A stretch of DNA of 32,853 bases, from the NCBI GenBank assembly GCA_018816555.1, contig JAHIVT010000065.1:1-32853 (forward strand). The letters run 5' to 3'. Below, piece by piece: positions 25,456 through 32,853 of this stretch (position 1 is its first letter; every line of letters starts with the position of its first letter). The DNA is from Pseudomonadota bacterium. Its GTDB lineage: Bacteria; Desulfobacterota; Desulfobulbia; Desulfobulbales; SURF-16. The position numbers and the translations under genes are program-made. Under the pieces are notes generated by a model. It saw nothing but the letters and a program-made list of their open reading frames with translations. It was not told where the DNA came from and made no database searches.

Positions 25456-26103
25456 CTACGCGGCCCAGCCCGCACTGCCGATCAGGCTGACGAAACGGAC
25501 CTTTTCTATGCATTTCTCGGTGATGACGCCGTCGATTTTGGTGACGGTGAGGAGATCCTGGCTGACGCGGTCGCCGACCGGTATCACCAGACGACCCGGG
25601 TCAGTCAGCTGTTCCAGTAAAGGGGAGGGGATCTGCGGCCCGGATGCCGTGACGATGATGACGTCATAGGGACCGTGTTCCGGCCAGCCCAGGGTGCCGT
25701 CATCGATTTTGCACATGATGTTGAGCAGTTTCAGCCGGTCAAAGATGCGGCGTGCCTTGATGTGCAGATTCTTTATCCGCTCCACCGTATAGACGCGTTC
25801 GCAGAGACTGGCCAGAATGGCACTCTGATAGCCGCAGCCGGTGCCGATCTCCAGGACTTTTTCATGGCCCTGCAAACCAAGGGCCTGGGTCATGAGGGCG
25901 ACGATATATGGCTGGGAAATAGTCTGTCCTTCACCGATGGGCAGCGGGAAATCCCCATATGCCTGGCTCTGCAGGGCATCCTCGACAAAGAGATGTCTGG
26001 GAACCTTGTCCATGGCGTGCAGAACGCGCTGATCCGTAATGTCTCGGGGAATAAGCTGTTCCCGCACCATTCTGGTTCTGGCCAGTTCGTAGTTATTCGC
26101 CAT
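25456..26103 (-). CDS. pcm: Protein-L-isoaspartate O-methyltransferase
   Basis: The 215-residue protein has the PIMT motifs GEGQTISQPYIVALMTQ, the SAM-binding VLEIGTGCGYQSAILA and VIIVTASGPQIPSPLLEQL. It methylates isoaspartyl residues in damaged proteins to allow repair. The start at 26103 (MANNYELARTRM) fits the family and overlaps the lipoprotein gene by 11 bp, giving coupled translation. Longer in-frame starts up to 26193 would lie inside that gene. The length is normal. Confidence 0.94.
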   Translation of the reverse strand: MANNYELARTRMVREQLIPRDITDQRVLHAMDKVPRHLFVEDALQSQAYGDFPLPIGEGQTISQPYIVALMTQALGLQGHEKVLEIGTGCGYQSAILASLCERVYTVERIKNLHIKARRIFDRLKLLNIMCKIDDGTLGWPEHGPYDVIIVTASGPQIPSPLLEQLTDPGRLVIPVGDRVSQDLLTVTKIDGVITEKCIEKVRFVSLIGSAGWAA

Positions 26104-26482
26104 CAGGAGCATTGTGTGAGGTGATGCCGGATTTTTTGAACTCGTCAACTGTGAGCGACCGGTAAGCGCAGGCGGTAATCTGGTCCCCCTCAAAGCGGAT
26201 GGTTACCACATCAACATCTTCCGTACCTAATCTGTCGCCGATAAAGGGAGCTTTACGCAGCAGGCTTTTGTTCACCTGATAATAAATCCACATTTCTCCA
26301 TACTGGTCAACCTGCTGGTCATCCGGCGGGCCCATATACCTCGTGACCTCCTGCCGGGTGGTGCCTTGACTCATCAGGCAGACATCGGACGCCAGATGGC
26401 GGACCGGAGCTTTAGAAAAACAGCCGGACAGGAAAAACAGGCCAAGGATGAGCAGCGATGCTGAAAGGATTCTCTGTATCAT
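26093..26482 (-). CDS. Small lipoprotein with BamE/SmpA-like fold
   Basis: From the ATG at 26482 the 129-residue product has a lipoprotein signal (MIQRILSASLLILGLFFLSGC, lipobox LSGC). The mature part has GTTRQEVTRYMGPPDD, the pattern of the SmpA/OmlA (BamE-like) fold, then Trp/Tyr-bearing strands (EMWIYYQV). It is probably anchored in the outer or inner membrane facing the periplasm. It is not certain to be BamE itself. An in-frame upstream start at 26584 would place a charged segment before the signal peptide and is rejected. It overlaps pcm by 11 bp. Confidence 0.8.
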   Translation of the reverse strand: MIQRILSASLLILGLFFLSGCFSKAPVRHLASDVCLMSQGTTRQEVTRYMGPPDDQQVDQYGEMWIYYQVNKSLLRKAPFIGDRLGTEDVDVVTIRFEGDQITACAYRSLTVDEFKKSGITSHNAPDGE

Positions 26483-26781
26483 GAGTTCGATTGTTCGCGC
26501 GGTAAAGGTTTTATAAGGAGTGAATGATTTTTCTATAAATATCCTGTAGGAGTGATTTTTGCAAGATTTCAAAGCACGGCGCATGGTTAATCGTGGGAAA
26601 ACTTTAAAAAATGGAGGCGCCTGACCGGGAATGTCTTGACCTTAAGGTGTGGATTATAATAATTTATTATATATTTTTGAAAAAATTCTCTTTTTCACTG
26701 AGAAATCAGTACCCCGCCCTGATGATTGAGGGATTCGGACAAGGAAAATTTGTTCATAATAATTTATGAGGGACAACTGCC

Positions 26782-27783
26782 ATGCGCTGCCCAAAATGCG
26801 GATATATCTCTTTTGATCAAGAAGAAACCTGTGCCAAATGTGATGCAAGCCTGACTGAAATAAGCAGAAGCCTTGCCGGAACAGCGGTCAGGGTTCACGA
26901 GCATTTTTTCCTTGCTTCCATATTAGGCCAGGGGGGGGAGCATGAGGCTGACGAAGAGGTGGAATTCGATTTGTCAGAGGCGGAGTCCGGGTCTGAATCC
27001 GATGTGGAAATTGAATTTGGTGAGGAGGAAGAAGGAATTCCCCGGGTGGATCTGTCTCCCTTTGAACAGCAGGAGGAGACTGCCGTCGAGGAGGAGTCCG
27101 GCATCAGTTTCGCCCTGCCTGAAGAGGAAGCGGAAGAGGAGCGGGTCGTTGAAGTTGCGGATGAGGAAGAAAAACCTGGCGTAGAGGGCACCATAGATTT
27201 TGCCTTTGGCGAAGAACCCATGCAGAAAGAGGAGCCGCCGCCTGCGGCCGAGGAAATTGCGGGGCTTGATCTTTCCCTGGATGAAGCCGGAGGCGAAGAG
27301 GCTCTCGAAGAGCTGGGCGGGTCCATGCTCGTACAGGATGAGGAACCGGAGATTGCTGCTCTGGAAGCAGAGGAGTCCCTGCCTGAACTGGAGCTTGAAA
27401 TGGACGCTGAGGCGGAGCAATCGCTGCAACTTGATGCCGGCATGCAACCTGATAGTCAGGGAGAGCCTGGTGCGAAAGGTTCCAGCCTGGATCTTGATAT
27501 TGATGTCAATCTGGAAGCAGACGAGCCTTCTGAAGAAGAGATGGTCTTTAATCTGGAAGATATCGATATGTCTGATCTTGTCATCGATGAATCAGGAGGA
27601 GCGGAGGAGGAAGCCGGACGGCCGGAAGATACGACACTTGATCTGGAAGACTTCCTCAGTGTCGGCAAGGGAAGTGATGCAGGCGCCCCCATGGATCTGA
27701 CCATGGAAGATCTTGATCTGGAAGAAGATGAGCGGGATAAACAGGATAAAAAGCCTGCGGATCTGCCGGATCTTGATCTGTAA
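26782..27783 (+). CDS. Zinc-ribbon protein with long acidic low-complexity tail
   Basis: The 333-residue protein starts with a zinc ribbon (C3, C6, C17, C20: CPKCGY, CAKCD). After about residue 50 it is strikingly acidic, dominated by Glu and Asp with repeated short hydrophobic-acidic motifs such as LDLDIDVNL, LDLEDFL, FNLEDIDMSDL and LEDLDLEED. These look like repeated docking motifs in a disordered region. No catalytic domain or membrane helix is seen. It is 11 bp upstream of an RDD membrane protein and the two form an operon, so it may be a cytosolic partner of that protein. The ribosome site is GAGGG. The function is unknown; the acidic repeats make gene prediction by homology alone unreliable. 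Confidence 0.85.
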   Translation: MRCPKCGYISFDQEETCAKCDASLTEISRSLAGTAVRVHEHFFLASILGQGGEHEADEEVEFDLSEAESGSESDVEIEFGEEEEGIPRVDLSPFEQQEETAVEEESGISFALPEEEAEEERVVEVADEEEKPGVEGTIDFAFGEEPMQKEEPPPAAEEIAGLDLSLDEAGGEEALEELGGSMLVQDEEPEIAALEAEESLPELELEMDAEAEQSLQLDAGMQPDSQGEPGAKGSSLDLDIDVNLEADEPSEEEMVFNLEDIDMSDLVIDESGGAEEEAGRPEDTTLDLEDFLSVGKGSDAGAPMDLTMEDLDLEEDERDKQDKKPADLPDLDL

Positions 27784-27794
27784 GGGCTGAAGAA

Positions 27795-28295
27795 ATGATA
27801 GAGAACGATTTGCCTTCCTCAGGCTTTGCCGAGCCCGAGCCGGATCATGTTGAGCTGAGCGGGACGGCGGCCGATTTCAGTTCACGCTGCATGGCCCTGC
27901 TGATTGATGCTGTTTTTCTGTCCTGTCTGGTTGGCTTTACTCTTTTTCTTTTTGTCAGGGTGGTCATGGTTCAGCCCCCGGCAACCTGGCAGAGTCTTTT
28001 CTATCTGCTGATCTCCTCCATGGCTCTGTTTATGGTGTGGCCTCTTTTTCTGGCGGCATTTTACTTTATCGTGCTGCACAGTTTCGGCGGCCAGACCCTG
28101 GGCAAGGTTTTTATGGGCATCAGGGTCGTTTCCGACCAGGGCAGCATGCTTTCCATCGGCTCTTCGTTTCTGCGGCTGGTGGGCTACCTCCTGTCAACCG
28201 TGCCCCTTGGGGCGGGTTTTCTCTGGGCTGCCGTGGATCAGCAGCATTCCGCCTGGCACGACAAGCTGGCCTGCAGCCGGGTCATTTATCTGTAA
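27795..28295 (+). CDS. RDD-family membrane protein
   Basis: The 166-residue protein has the RDD layout: SSRCMALLIDAVFL (Arg and Asp in the first helix), two further hydrophobic segments, GQTLGKVFMGIRVVSDQG, and a C-terminal segment ending in WAAVDQQHSAWHDKLACSRVIYL with the conserved acidic residue. RDD proteins are small three- to four-helix membrane proteins, some implicated in Na+/H+ antiport or membrane assembly; no function is proven for this one. It follows the acidic zinc-ribbon gene by 11 bp. The start is supported by an AAGGGCTGAAG leader. Confidence 0.85.
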   Translation: MIENDLPSSGFAEPEPDHVELSGTAADFSSRCMALLIDAVFLSCLVGFTLFLFVRVVMVQPPATWQSLFYLLISSMALFMVWPLFLAAFYFIVLHSFGGQTLGKVFMGIRVVSDQGSMLSIGSSFLRLVGYLLSTVPLGAGFLWAAVDQQHSAWHDKLACSRVIYL

Positions 28296-28310
28296 CCTAA
28301 GAAAAAAATC

Positions 28311-28339
28311 TTGACAAGGACACGGGTTTTCGCTACTTT
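28311..28339 (+). promoter_or_regulatory. Promoter of tRNA-Phe
   Basis: A perfect TTGACA (28311-28316) and TACTTT (28334-28339) are separated by 17 bp, with the tRNA beginning 11 bases later. The -10 box is weak, as is common for tRNA promoters. Confidence 0.65.
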
Positions 28340-28349
28340 CGCCCTTTAC

Positions 28350-28556
<207 letters not shown>

Positions 28557-28729
28557 AGAGAATGCGCTGTCATTTTTTTTGAAGCCCCCATTCCCCGCAG
28601 TCTCCCTATTCCAGGTAGGTCGAAGATAGTCGCTTCCTGCAGCGTTTTCTAATAGAAAGTTGCGTTAATTTCTAGTAAATGATACCGTTAATTTCTACAA
28701 AACAAACTTGTGAGGGGAGGAAGTAAAAA
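28557..28729. other. Leader region of the Fic gene
   Basis: AT-rich intergenic DNA between the first direct-repeat region and the Fic gene, with no clear promoter hexamers that I can defend. It ends with the strong ribosome site GGGGAGGAAG. Confidence 0.4.
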
Positions 28730-30256
28730 ATGCCTCGAACCAGAAAAAATCCTCAACAATTTTTCGCCGAATCCCTGAAAGAAGCACGATTAATTGCCCG
28801 GGATGGAATAGTAAAGTCTTCTGATCTTGATAGAAAATTCCGGGAAAAACTTATTGCCGAAGCCTGCCTCGCAGAAATTATAAAAGGCTGGTATCTGCTG
28901 ACTCCCCCTGGAGGAGAAGGGGAAAGCAGCGCTTGGTTTGGAGGCTTCTGGTCCTTTCTTAAATACTATCTCTCGGAAAGATTTGGGAAAGCCGGCTTCT
29001 GCTTATCGGCAGAGTCTTCTTTGAATGTGCATGCCGGGAATACGGCTATCCCGAAGCAAATCATAGTCCTTACTAAGAAGGCGAGTAACAAGAGTATAAA
29101 CCTGCCCCACGATACTTCAATTCTCCTGCTGATGGATGTAAAGAATTTCCCTGAAGATACAGAAGAGTGGAATGGTGTGAGGATAATGTCGCTACCCTCT
29201 GCCCTATGCCGTTTGGCTCCGGTTTACTTTCAGAAAAATCCGAGGAATATTGAGATTGTATTGAAAATATCCTCTTTGTCAGTGCCGGAAATTTCGAGAA
29301 ATATTCTCCATACTGGAGCAATCGCATCCGCTGAAAGGATTATCGGTGCATACCGGCACCTCGGAGAAGAGGTAAAATCAAAGCAAATACAAGAAGACTT
29401 GATCACGGCAGGATATCAGCTCAAAGAAGTCAATCCGTTCATCGAATACGAGCCCAAACTTGGATCGACCTTGAGCGCATCTCCTTATGCCGGACGTATC
29501 CGTATGATGTGGAATTCGATGAGAGACGAGGTGTTGCATATAATGCCCGCTTCACCCGGGATGAGAGGAGATGTCCAGGATGCGCTCAAATCCATTCAGG
29601 AAAGATATAGAGAAGACGCCTATCACTCCTTATCCATCGAGGGCTATCAGATAACGGAAGAGCTGATTGAGAAAATTGAATCCGGCGAGTGGGATCCAGA
29701 GAATGTTGCCGCGGACAGGAGGCAAAAAGATGCGCTGGCAGCAAAAGGTTATCAAGCCGCCTTTAAAGCTGTTCTGCAGAGCATAAGCAGGGTTCTTGAT
29801 GGAGATAGGGCCGGCAAGGTTTTTGAAGAGGACCTGCAAACCTGGTACAGGCAACTTTTTGCGCCTTTATTGAAAGCAAACATCCTTTCTGCAGAAAATC
29901 TTGTCGGGTATAGGAACCAACCTGTTTATATCTCCGGATCAAGGCATGTTCCCCCGCCCCGGAATGCTGTCCCGGATTGTATGGAAGCCCTTTTTGACTT
30001 ACTGAAGGAGGAACAAAATGCCGCCTTCAGGGCGGTTCTGGGCCATTTTATCTTTGTCTTCATTCACCCGTATATGGATGGAAATGGCCGGATTGGAAGA
30101 TTTTTGATGAACCTTATGCTTGTGTCCGGGGGATTCAGCTGGACAGTGATAAAAGCGGAAAAAAGAAATGAATACATGACTGCTCTGGAAAAAGCTTCTA
30201 CAGAAGAAGAGATCAAACCCTTTGTCGAATTTATAAAGAAATACTTAGAATCCTGA
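28730..30256 (+). CDS. Fic-domain AMPylator with AbiEi-like N-terminal region
   Basis: The 508-residue protein ends in a Fic domain with the full active-site motif HPYMDGNGRIGR (446-457). Upstream is the inhibitory-helix motif SLSIEG (SxxxE with E304), the class II arrangement in which the helix precedes the Fic domain. Fic enzymes transfer AMP or similar groups to hydroxyl side chains. The first about 190 residues look like an AbiEi-type antitoxin/winged-helix plus beta region (GIVKSSDLDRKF, FCLSAESSLNVHAG, IPKQIIVLT). The fusion suggests a self-contained toxin-immunity or stress-response protein. The ribosome site GGGAGG is strong. The gene is bracketed by copies of the tRNA-Phe 3' end, so it may have been acquired. 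Substrate unknown. Confidence 0.88.
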   Translation: MPRTRKNPQQFFAESLKEARLIARDGIVKSSDLDRKFREKLIAEACLAEIIKGWYLLTPPGGEGESSAWFGGFWSFLKYYLSERFGKAGFCLSAESSLNVHAGNTAIPKQIIVLTKKASNKSINLPHDTSILLLMDVKNFPEDTEEWNGVRIMSLPSALCRLAPVYFQKNPRNIEIVLKISSLSVPEISRNILHTGAIASAERIIGAYRHLGEEVKSKQIQEDLITAGYQLKEVNPFIEYEPKLGSTLSASPYAGRIRMMWNSMRDEVLHIMPASPGMRGDVQDALKSIQERYREDAYHSLSIEGYQITEELIEKIESGEWDPENVAADRRQKDALAAKGYQAAFKAVLQSISRVLDGDRAGKVFEEDLQTWYRQLFAPLLKANILSAENLVGYRNQPVYISGSRHVPPPRNAVPDCMEALFDLLKEEQNAAFRAVLGHFIFVFIHPYMDGNGRIGRFLMNLMLVSGGFSWTVIKAEKRNEYMTALEKASTEEEIKPFVEFIKKYLES

Positions 30257-30272
30257 TGCCCAGGAGAAAATG

Positions 30273-30360
30273 CTGAAAATCCGTGTGTCCCTGGTTCGAT
30301 TGCTGGTCCCGCCTCTGCCTCCTTTGCGCCTATCGTTTTCATTGTAAATTATTCCCTTAA
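30273..30360. repeat. Direct-repeat region, copy 2 (partial tRNA-Phe copy)
   Basis: 30273-30311 copies the 3' part of tRNA-Phe with one change (GATTGCTGG for GATTCCTGG). 30316-30360 copies the flank at 28512-28556 with four changes. It lacks the 5' half of a tRNA, so it is not a functional gene. It lies 16 bp after the Fic stop. Confidence 0.8.
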
Positions 30361-30605
30361 CCCGGATAATTCACGAGGCGAGGGTTCCTAAAATTGCCTA
30401 TCGTTTCTTGGTAGAATCGTTAAATCCTTAATGATGTGCTGTTTTGCCACACCCTTTGAGTCATTTTCCCCTTGCATTTTTGTTAGGGAAACACAAAGGT
30501 GATTTATTTGAAATGTTCTTTGAGAACGGAAACGGTTTCAGGTCTTAGCATATGAGTTTGTAATATTTCAAGACTTGATCCCGTTCCGTGTGTCCTTCCG
30601 GCCCG
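30361..30605. other. Non-coding accessory region before the tandem repeats
   Basis: About 245 bp without a credible gene. Near its end (30540-30587) lies a divergent copy of the repeat motif below (CAGGTCTTAG; TTTCAAGACTTGATCCCGTT). GGATAATTCACGAGGCG at 30364-30380 is reminiscent of insertion-sequence ends, but I cannot support that. Confidence 0.4.
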
Positions 30606-30850
30606 CATGGAATCCACGCACAACAATCAGGACGGAGTTGGGGTCTTAAAAATGAATTTTGAGAATTTTGTTTTGAAAAACTTATATTTCAAGACCTGAC
30701 CCTCTCCGTGCATGGAATCACGCGCACAACAATCAGGACGGAGTTGGGGTCTTAAAAATGAATTTTGAGAATTTTGTTTTGAAAAACTTATATTTCAAGA
30801 CCTGACCCTCTCCGTGCAAGACCTGACCGTATCCGTGTGACCCTATCCGT
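30606..30850. repeat. 105-bp tandem repeat with partial copies
   Basis: Unit 1 (30606-30710) and unit 2 (30711-30816) are nearly identical; each begins CATGGAATC and ends AAGACCTGACCCTCTCCGTG. Shortened copies follow (CAAGACCTGACCGTATCCGTG-like at 30817-30837, TGACCCTATCCGTGG to about 30851). Reverse complemented, GGGTCAGGTCTTGAAATA resembles REP-type sequences near RAYT transposases. There are no spacers of CRISPR kind. Confidence 0.8.
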
Positions 30851-30901
30851 GGCTCACAGGTTAGCTCGGCGATATGTATATAAAATGGAGATTAAATCAT
30901 A

Positions 30902-32737
30902 ATGGAAATAGGAATACTACATCTGACAGATATGCATATCTCGGAACAAACTAATTTGGACAACAAAATCACATCGCTTTGTAAAGCCATATCATATGAT
31001 TTTGCCAATATTGATACTTCATATCTTGTAATTAGTGGCGATATAGCTAATACAGGTAAAAAAGAAGAATACGAGAAGGCAAAAAATATTATCAACAGAA
31101 TCCAAACATATGTTTTTGAGCAGCATCAAAGATTAGAAATTAAAATAATTCTAGTTCCTGGAAACCACGACTGTGACTTTACTTTCGACTCTCAGATAAG
31201 AAAAAACTGCATCAATAAAATGGATTATAATGTGCTTGGCAAAGACAATAGTGTGTTGGAAGCATGCCTTACTGTTCAAAATAATTTTTGGGAGTTCTAT
31301 TGTAATTACAATGAAATGCCAAAAAATAAAATTTCATATGAAGTGATAGGAAATGTTGGTAATGAAACAATATGCTTTCATTGCCATAATACTGCATGGG
31401 TGTCACAAATAGATGAAAAACCAGGGACTCTATTTTTCCCAGTTAAAAACATTATCAATAATAAAGATATTGCTTGCGATATTAATATATCAGTTTTTCA
31501 CCATCCGATTAATTGGTTTAATCCAGATACTGAAACAAACAACAAAAGAGAATTTCAAAATTATTTAGATAAAATATCATCGATACAGCTATTAGGGCAT
31601 GAGCATGAATCTGTTCACGAGAAGAGAGTAGATCTAGATAACATAACAGACACGCTAAGTTTTTCAGGAGCTATACTGAATAATAATTCAGTACCTAATC
31701 AATCAGGTTTTCAAGTTTTTAAAATTTCAACAACAACGAAAAAAGGAATAATAAAAAAATATATTTGGAATGAGAATATTTATAGCACAGAGGATGATCT
31801 AACATTTGATTATAATAAAGTGATAAGAAGATGTTTCACGATAAATAAAAATTTTTATACGCAAATTAACGAAATTCAAATTCCATTAGCAATTAATAAC
31901 GGAAATTCCAAACTTTCTGATATTTACATTTTCCCAGACCTAGAATCTTTGGATGTTAATGAAAAGTATATTGATTCATATTTAGATTCAAAGTCATTAG
32001 TCGGCAACATGAAATTAAAGAAATGTATTCTTGAGGGAGAAAGTCAGGTTGGAAAAACGAGTTTATTAAAAATGCTTTTTTTGGAGTATTACAATAGAGG
32101 ATATTATCCGTTAATTATTGATGGTAAAGATATTAAAAAAAATGATTTCGATTTAATATTAAAAAGAAAATTTATTCAAACATATTCAGAAGAATCAATT
32201 GAATTTGATAGATACAAGCAACTTGAAAAAAATAACAAGATATTGCTAATTGATGATTTTCAACAAATGACTTTTGATTTGCATAAAGTACAACAAATTA
32301 TTAATCAAATTTCACAATGTTTTGATCAAATAATAATTGTAATCGACTCGTCTTATGGAATTTTTCCACAAATTCAAGCAGAGCTTGATGGATTTTATTA
32401 TTTTTTAATTAAACCTTTTGGCTATAAAAAAACAAATGATTTAATCATTCGTTATTTTTCAAACAAATGCTATTTAAGTTCTGACAAGCAGGAATTATTG
32501 CAAAAAATAAGATTTACATTTGATCAAGTTAGAAATATTTTGGGGAACAAATTTATACCGTCATATCCTGTATTTATTTTGTCAATTATTCAGTCACTTG
32601 AAAATGCATTATTTGATTTAAACAAAACATCTTATGGTTATTGTTATCAAACTTTAATTCATTATGCTCTTTCAGGCAAAGCCAACGTAAGGAATGAAGA
32701 TTTAGGTTCATATATTGTAACCGATCACGGGGTATGA
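30902..32737 (+). CDS. Calcineurin-like phosphoesterase fused to a STAND-like P-loop NTPase (probably 3'-truncated)
   Basis: The 611-residue product starts with a metallophosphoesterase domain (about 1-250) with all metal motifs: D10-x-H12, GD47, GNHD (87-90), H200/H201 and GHEH (232-235). After a linker comes a P-loop NTPase with Walker A GESQVGKTS (379-387) and Walker B ILLIDDFQ (447-453). Such effector-NTPase fusions occur in bacterial conflict and phage-defence proteins. The gene is far more AT-rich than its neighbours, suggesting transfer. It ends abruptly after GSYI with VTDHGV, in the GC-richer DNA of a following element, and has no C-terminal sensor repeats; truncation is likely. The ribosome site (GGAG, about 12 bases) is poor. 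Confidence 0.82.
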   Translation: MEIGILHLTDMHISEQTNLDNKITSLCKAISYDFANIDTSYLVISGDIANTGKKEEYEKAKNIINRIQTYVFEQHQRLEIKIILVPGNHDCDFTFDSQIRKNCINKMDYNVLGKDNSVLEACLTVQNNFWEFYCNYNEMPKNKISYEVIGNVGNETICFHCHNTAWVSQIDEKPGTLFFPVKNIINNKDIACDINISVFHHPINWFNPDTETNNKREFQNYLDKISSIQLLGHEHESVHEKRVDLDNITDTLSFSGAILNNNSVPNQSGFQVFKISTTTKKGIIKKYIWNENIYSTEDDLTFDYNKVIRRCFTINKNFYTQINEIQIPLAINNGNSKLSDIYIFPDLESLDVNEKYIDSYLDSKSLVGNMKLKKCILEGESQVGKTSLLKMLFLEYYNRGYYPLIIDGKDIKKNDFDLILKRKFIQTYSEESIEFDRYKQLEKNNKILLIDDFQQMTFDLHKVQQIINQISQCFDQIIIVIDSSYGIFPQIQAELDGFYYFLIKPFGYKKTNDLIIRYFSNKCYLSSDKQELLQKIRFTFDQVRNILGNKFIPSYPVFILSIIQSLENALFDLNKTSYGYCYQTLIHYALSGKANVRNEDLGSYIVTDHGV

Positions 32738-32760
32738 ATTTTTCACGGGCGACATGAATT
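32725..32760. repeat. Short tandem motif copies at the presumed element edge
   Basis: TCACGGG occurs at 32725-32731 and 32743-32749, and ATGAATT at 32734-32740 and 32754-32760, so a unit of 18-20 bp is repeated. They sit where composition changes from AT-rich to balanced. They may be end-binding sites of a mobile element. The following TATGGTGCGCTCCATA (near 32770-32785) is an imperfect palindrome. Confidence 0.5.
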
Positions 32761-32802
32761 CCGTTATGTTATGGTGCGCTCCATAGACTGGAGGGCACTT
32801 TC

Positions 32803-32853
32803 ATGGAACAAACATATCATATCCGTGGCCGGGATATCACTCCTGGCGATCTC
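32803..32853 (+). CDS. Start of a DUF4338/DruA-like protein (partial)
   Basis: A frame opens with ATG at 32803, 8 bases after GGAGGG, and runs to the window end: MEQTYHIRGRDITPGDL. The pattern YRYRGRxIT..D near the N-terminus is what I associate with DUF4338 proteins, which include Druantia DruA and transposase-like relatives. Seventeen residues are too few for certainty. Confidence 0.4.
   Translation, partial: MEQTYHIRGRDITPGDL

Noticed and set aside
26895-27443. Serine-rich minus-strand frame
   Set aside because: It is the complement of the acidic Glu/Asp codons of the zinc-ribbon gene (GAG/GAA giving Ser-rich antisense), not a gene.
30273-30311. A second tRNA-Phe gene
   Set aside because: Only the 3' part is present; there is no D-arm, no 5' acceptor strand and no CCA.
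30364-30380. GGATAATTCACGAGGCG as an insertion-sequence end
   Set aside because: It looked familiar, but there is no matching inverted partner, duplication or transposase in the window.
30606-30850. Tandem repeats considered as a CRISPR array
   Set aside because: The units are 105 bp with no unique spacers of 25-40 bp and no cas genes nearby.

Overview
The window looks like a chromosomal segment of a Gram-negative, sulfate-reducer-type bacterium of the Desulfobacterota (former Deltaproteobacteria), most likely near the Desulfobulbales. This is inferred from gene content and style: a DHH-CBS-nucleotidyltransferase fusion, a PEP-CTERM protein with a sigma-54 promoter, a large FHA/Ser-Thr kinase/PP2C signalling set, an HDOD protein, and a site-2 protease beside the tRNA nucleotidyltransferase. 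No rRNA or species-level marker is present, so the placement is tentative.

Positions 1-9716 are mostly housekeeping. A double SH3b exported protein is followed by a 268-bp MITE-like element with clear terminal inverted repeats and an 8-bp target duplication. Two serine tRNA genes (TGA and GCT) share a promoter and a terminator on the minus strand. Next come radA with a small coupled upstream gene, a 40-codon ORF, a site-2 protease overlapping a DHH-CBS-tRNA nucleotidyltransferase, xerD behind rpsU, and a GlcD-type FAD oxidase.

Positions 9717-15240 hold ddl, a 64-aa unknown protein and a PEP-CTERM protein. The last two each sit behind a near-consensus sigma-54 -24/-12 element. serS follows, with an HDOD-domain regulator directly upstream of it.

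Positions 15557-21035 carry four plus-strand signalling genes: an FHA-class III nucleotidyl cyclase, a double-FHA protein, a Ser/Thr kinase with a TPR-like segment and WD40 repeats, and a PP2C phosphatase. They look like one phosphorylation circuit of writer, readers and eraser with a cyclic-nucleotide output. From 21032 to 28295 are a hit-mobA-moeA operon on the minus strand, an SAH/MTA deaminase-like amidohydrolase, a YqaA/DedA-type membrane protein, a BamE-like lipoprotein overlapping pcm, and a zinc-ribbon acidic protein paired with an RDD membrane protein.

From tRNA-Phe (28350) to the end the window becomes accessory DNA. A 39-nt 3' part of tRNA-Phe is repeated about 1.9 kb downstream, bracketing a gene for an AbiEi-like/Fic fusion. 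Then come 105-bp tandem repeats, and an AT-rich gene for a calcineurin-like phosphoesterase fused to a P-loop (STAND-like) NTPase. That gene appears cut off at its 3' end by a GC-richer insertion, which starts a DUF4338/DruA-like reading frame running off the window. This is the best candidate for a conflict or defence hot spot here.
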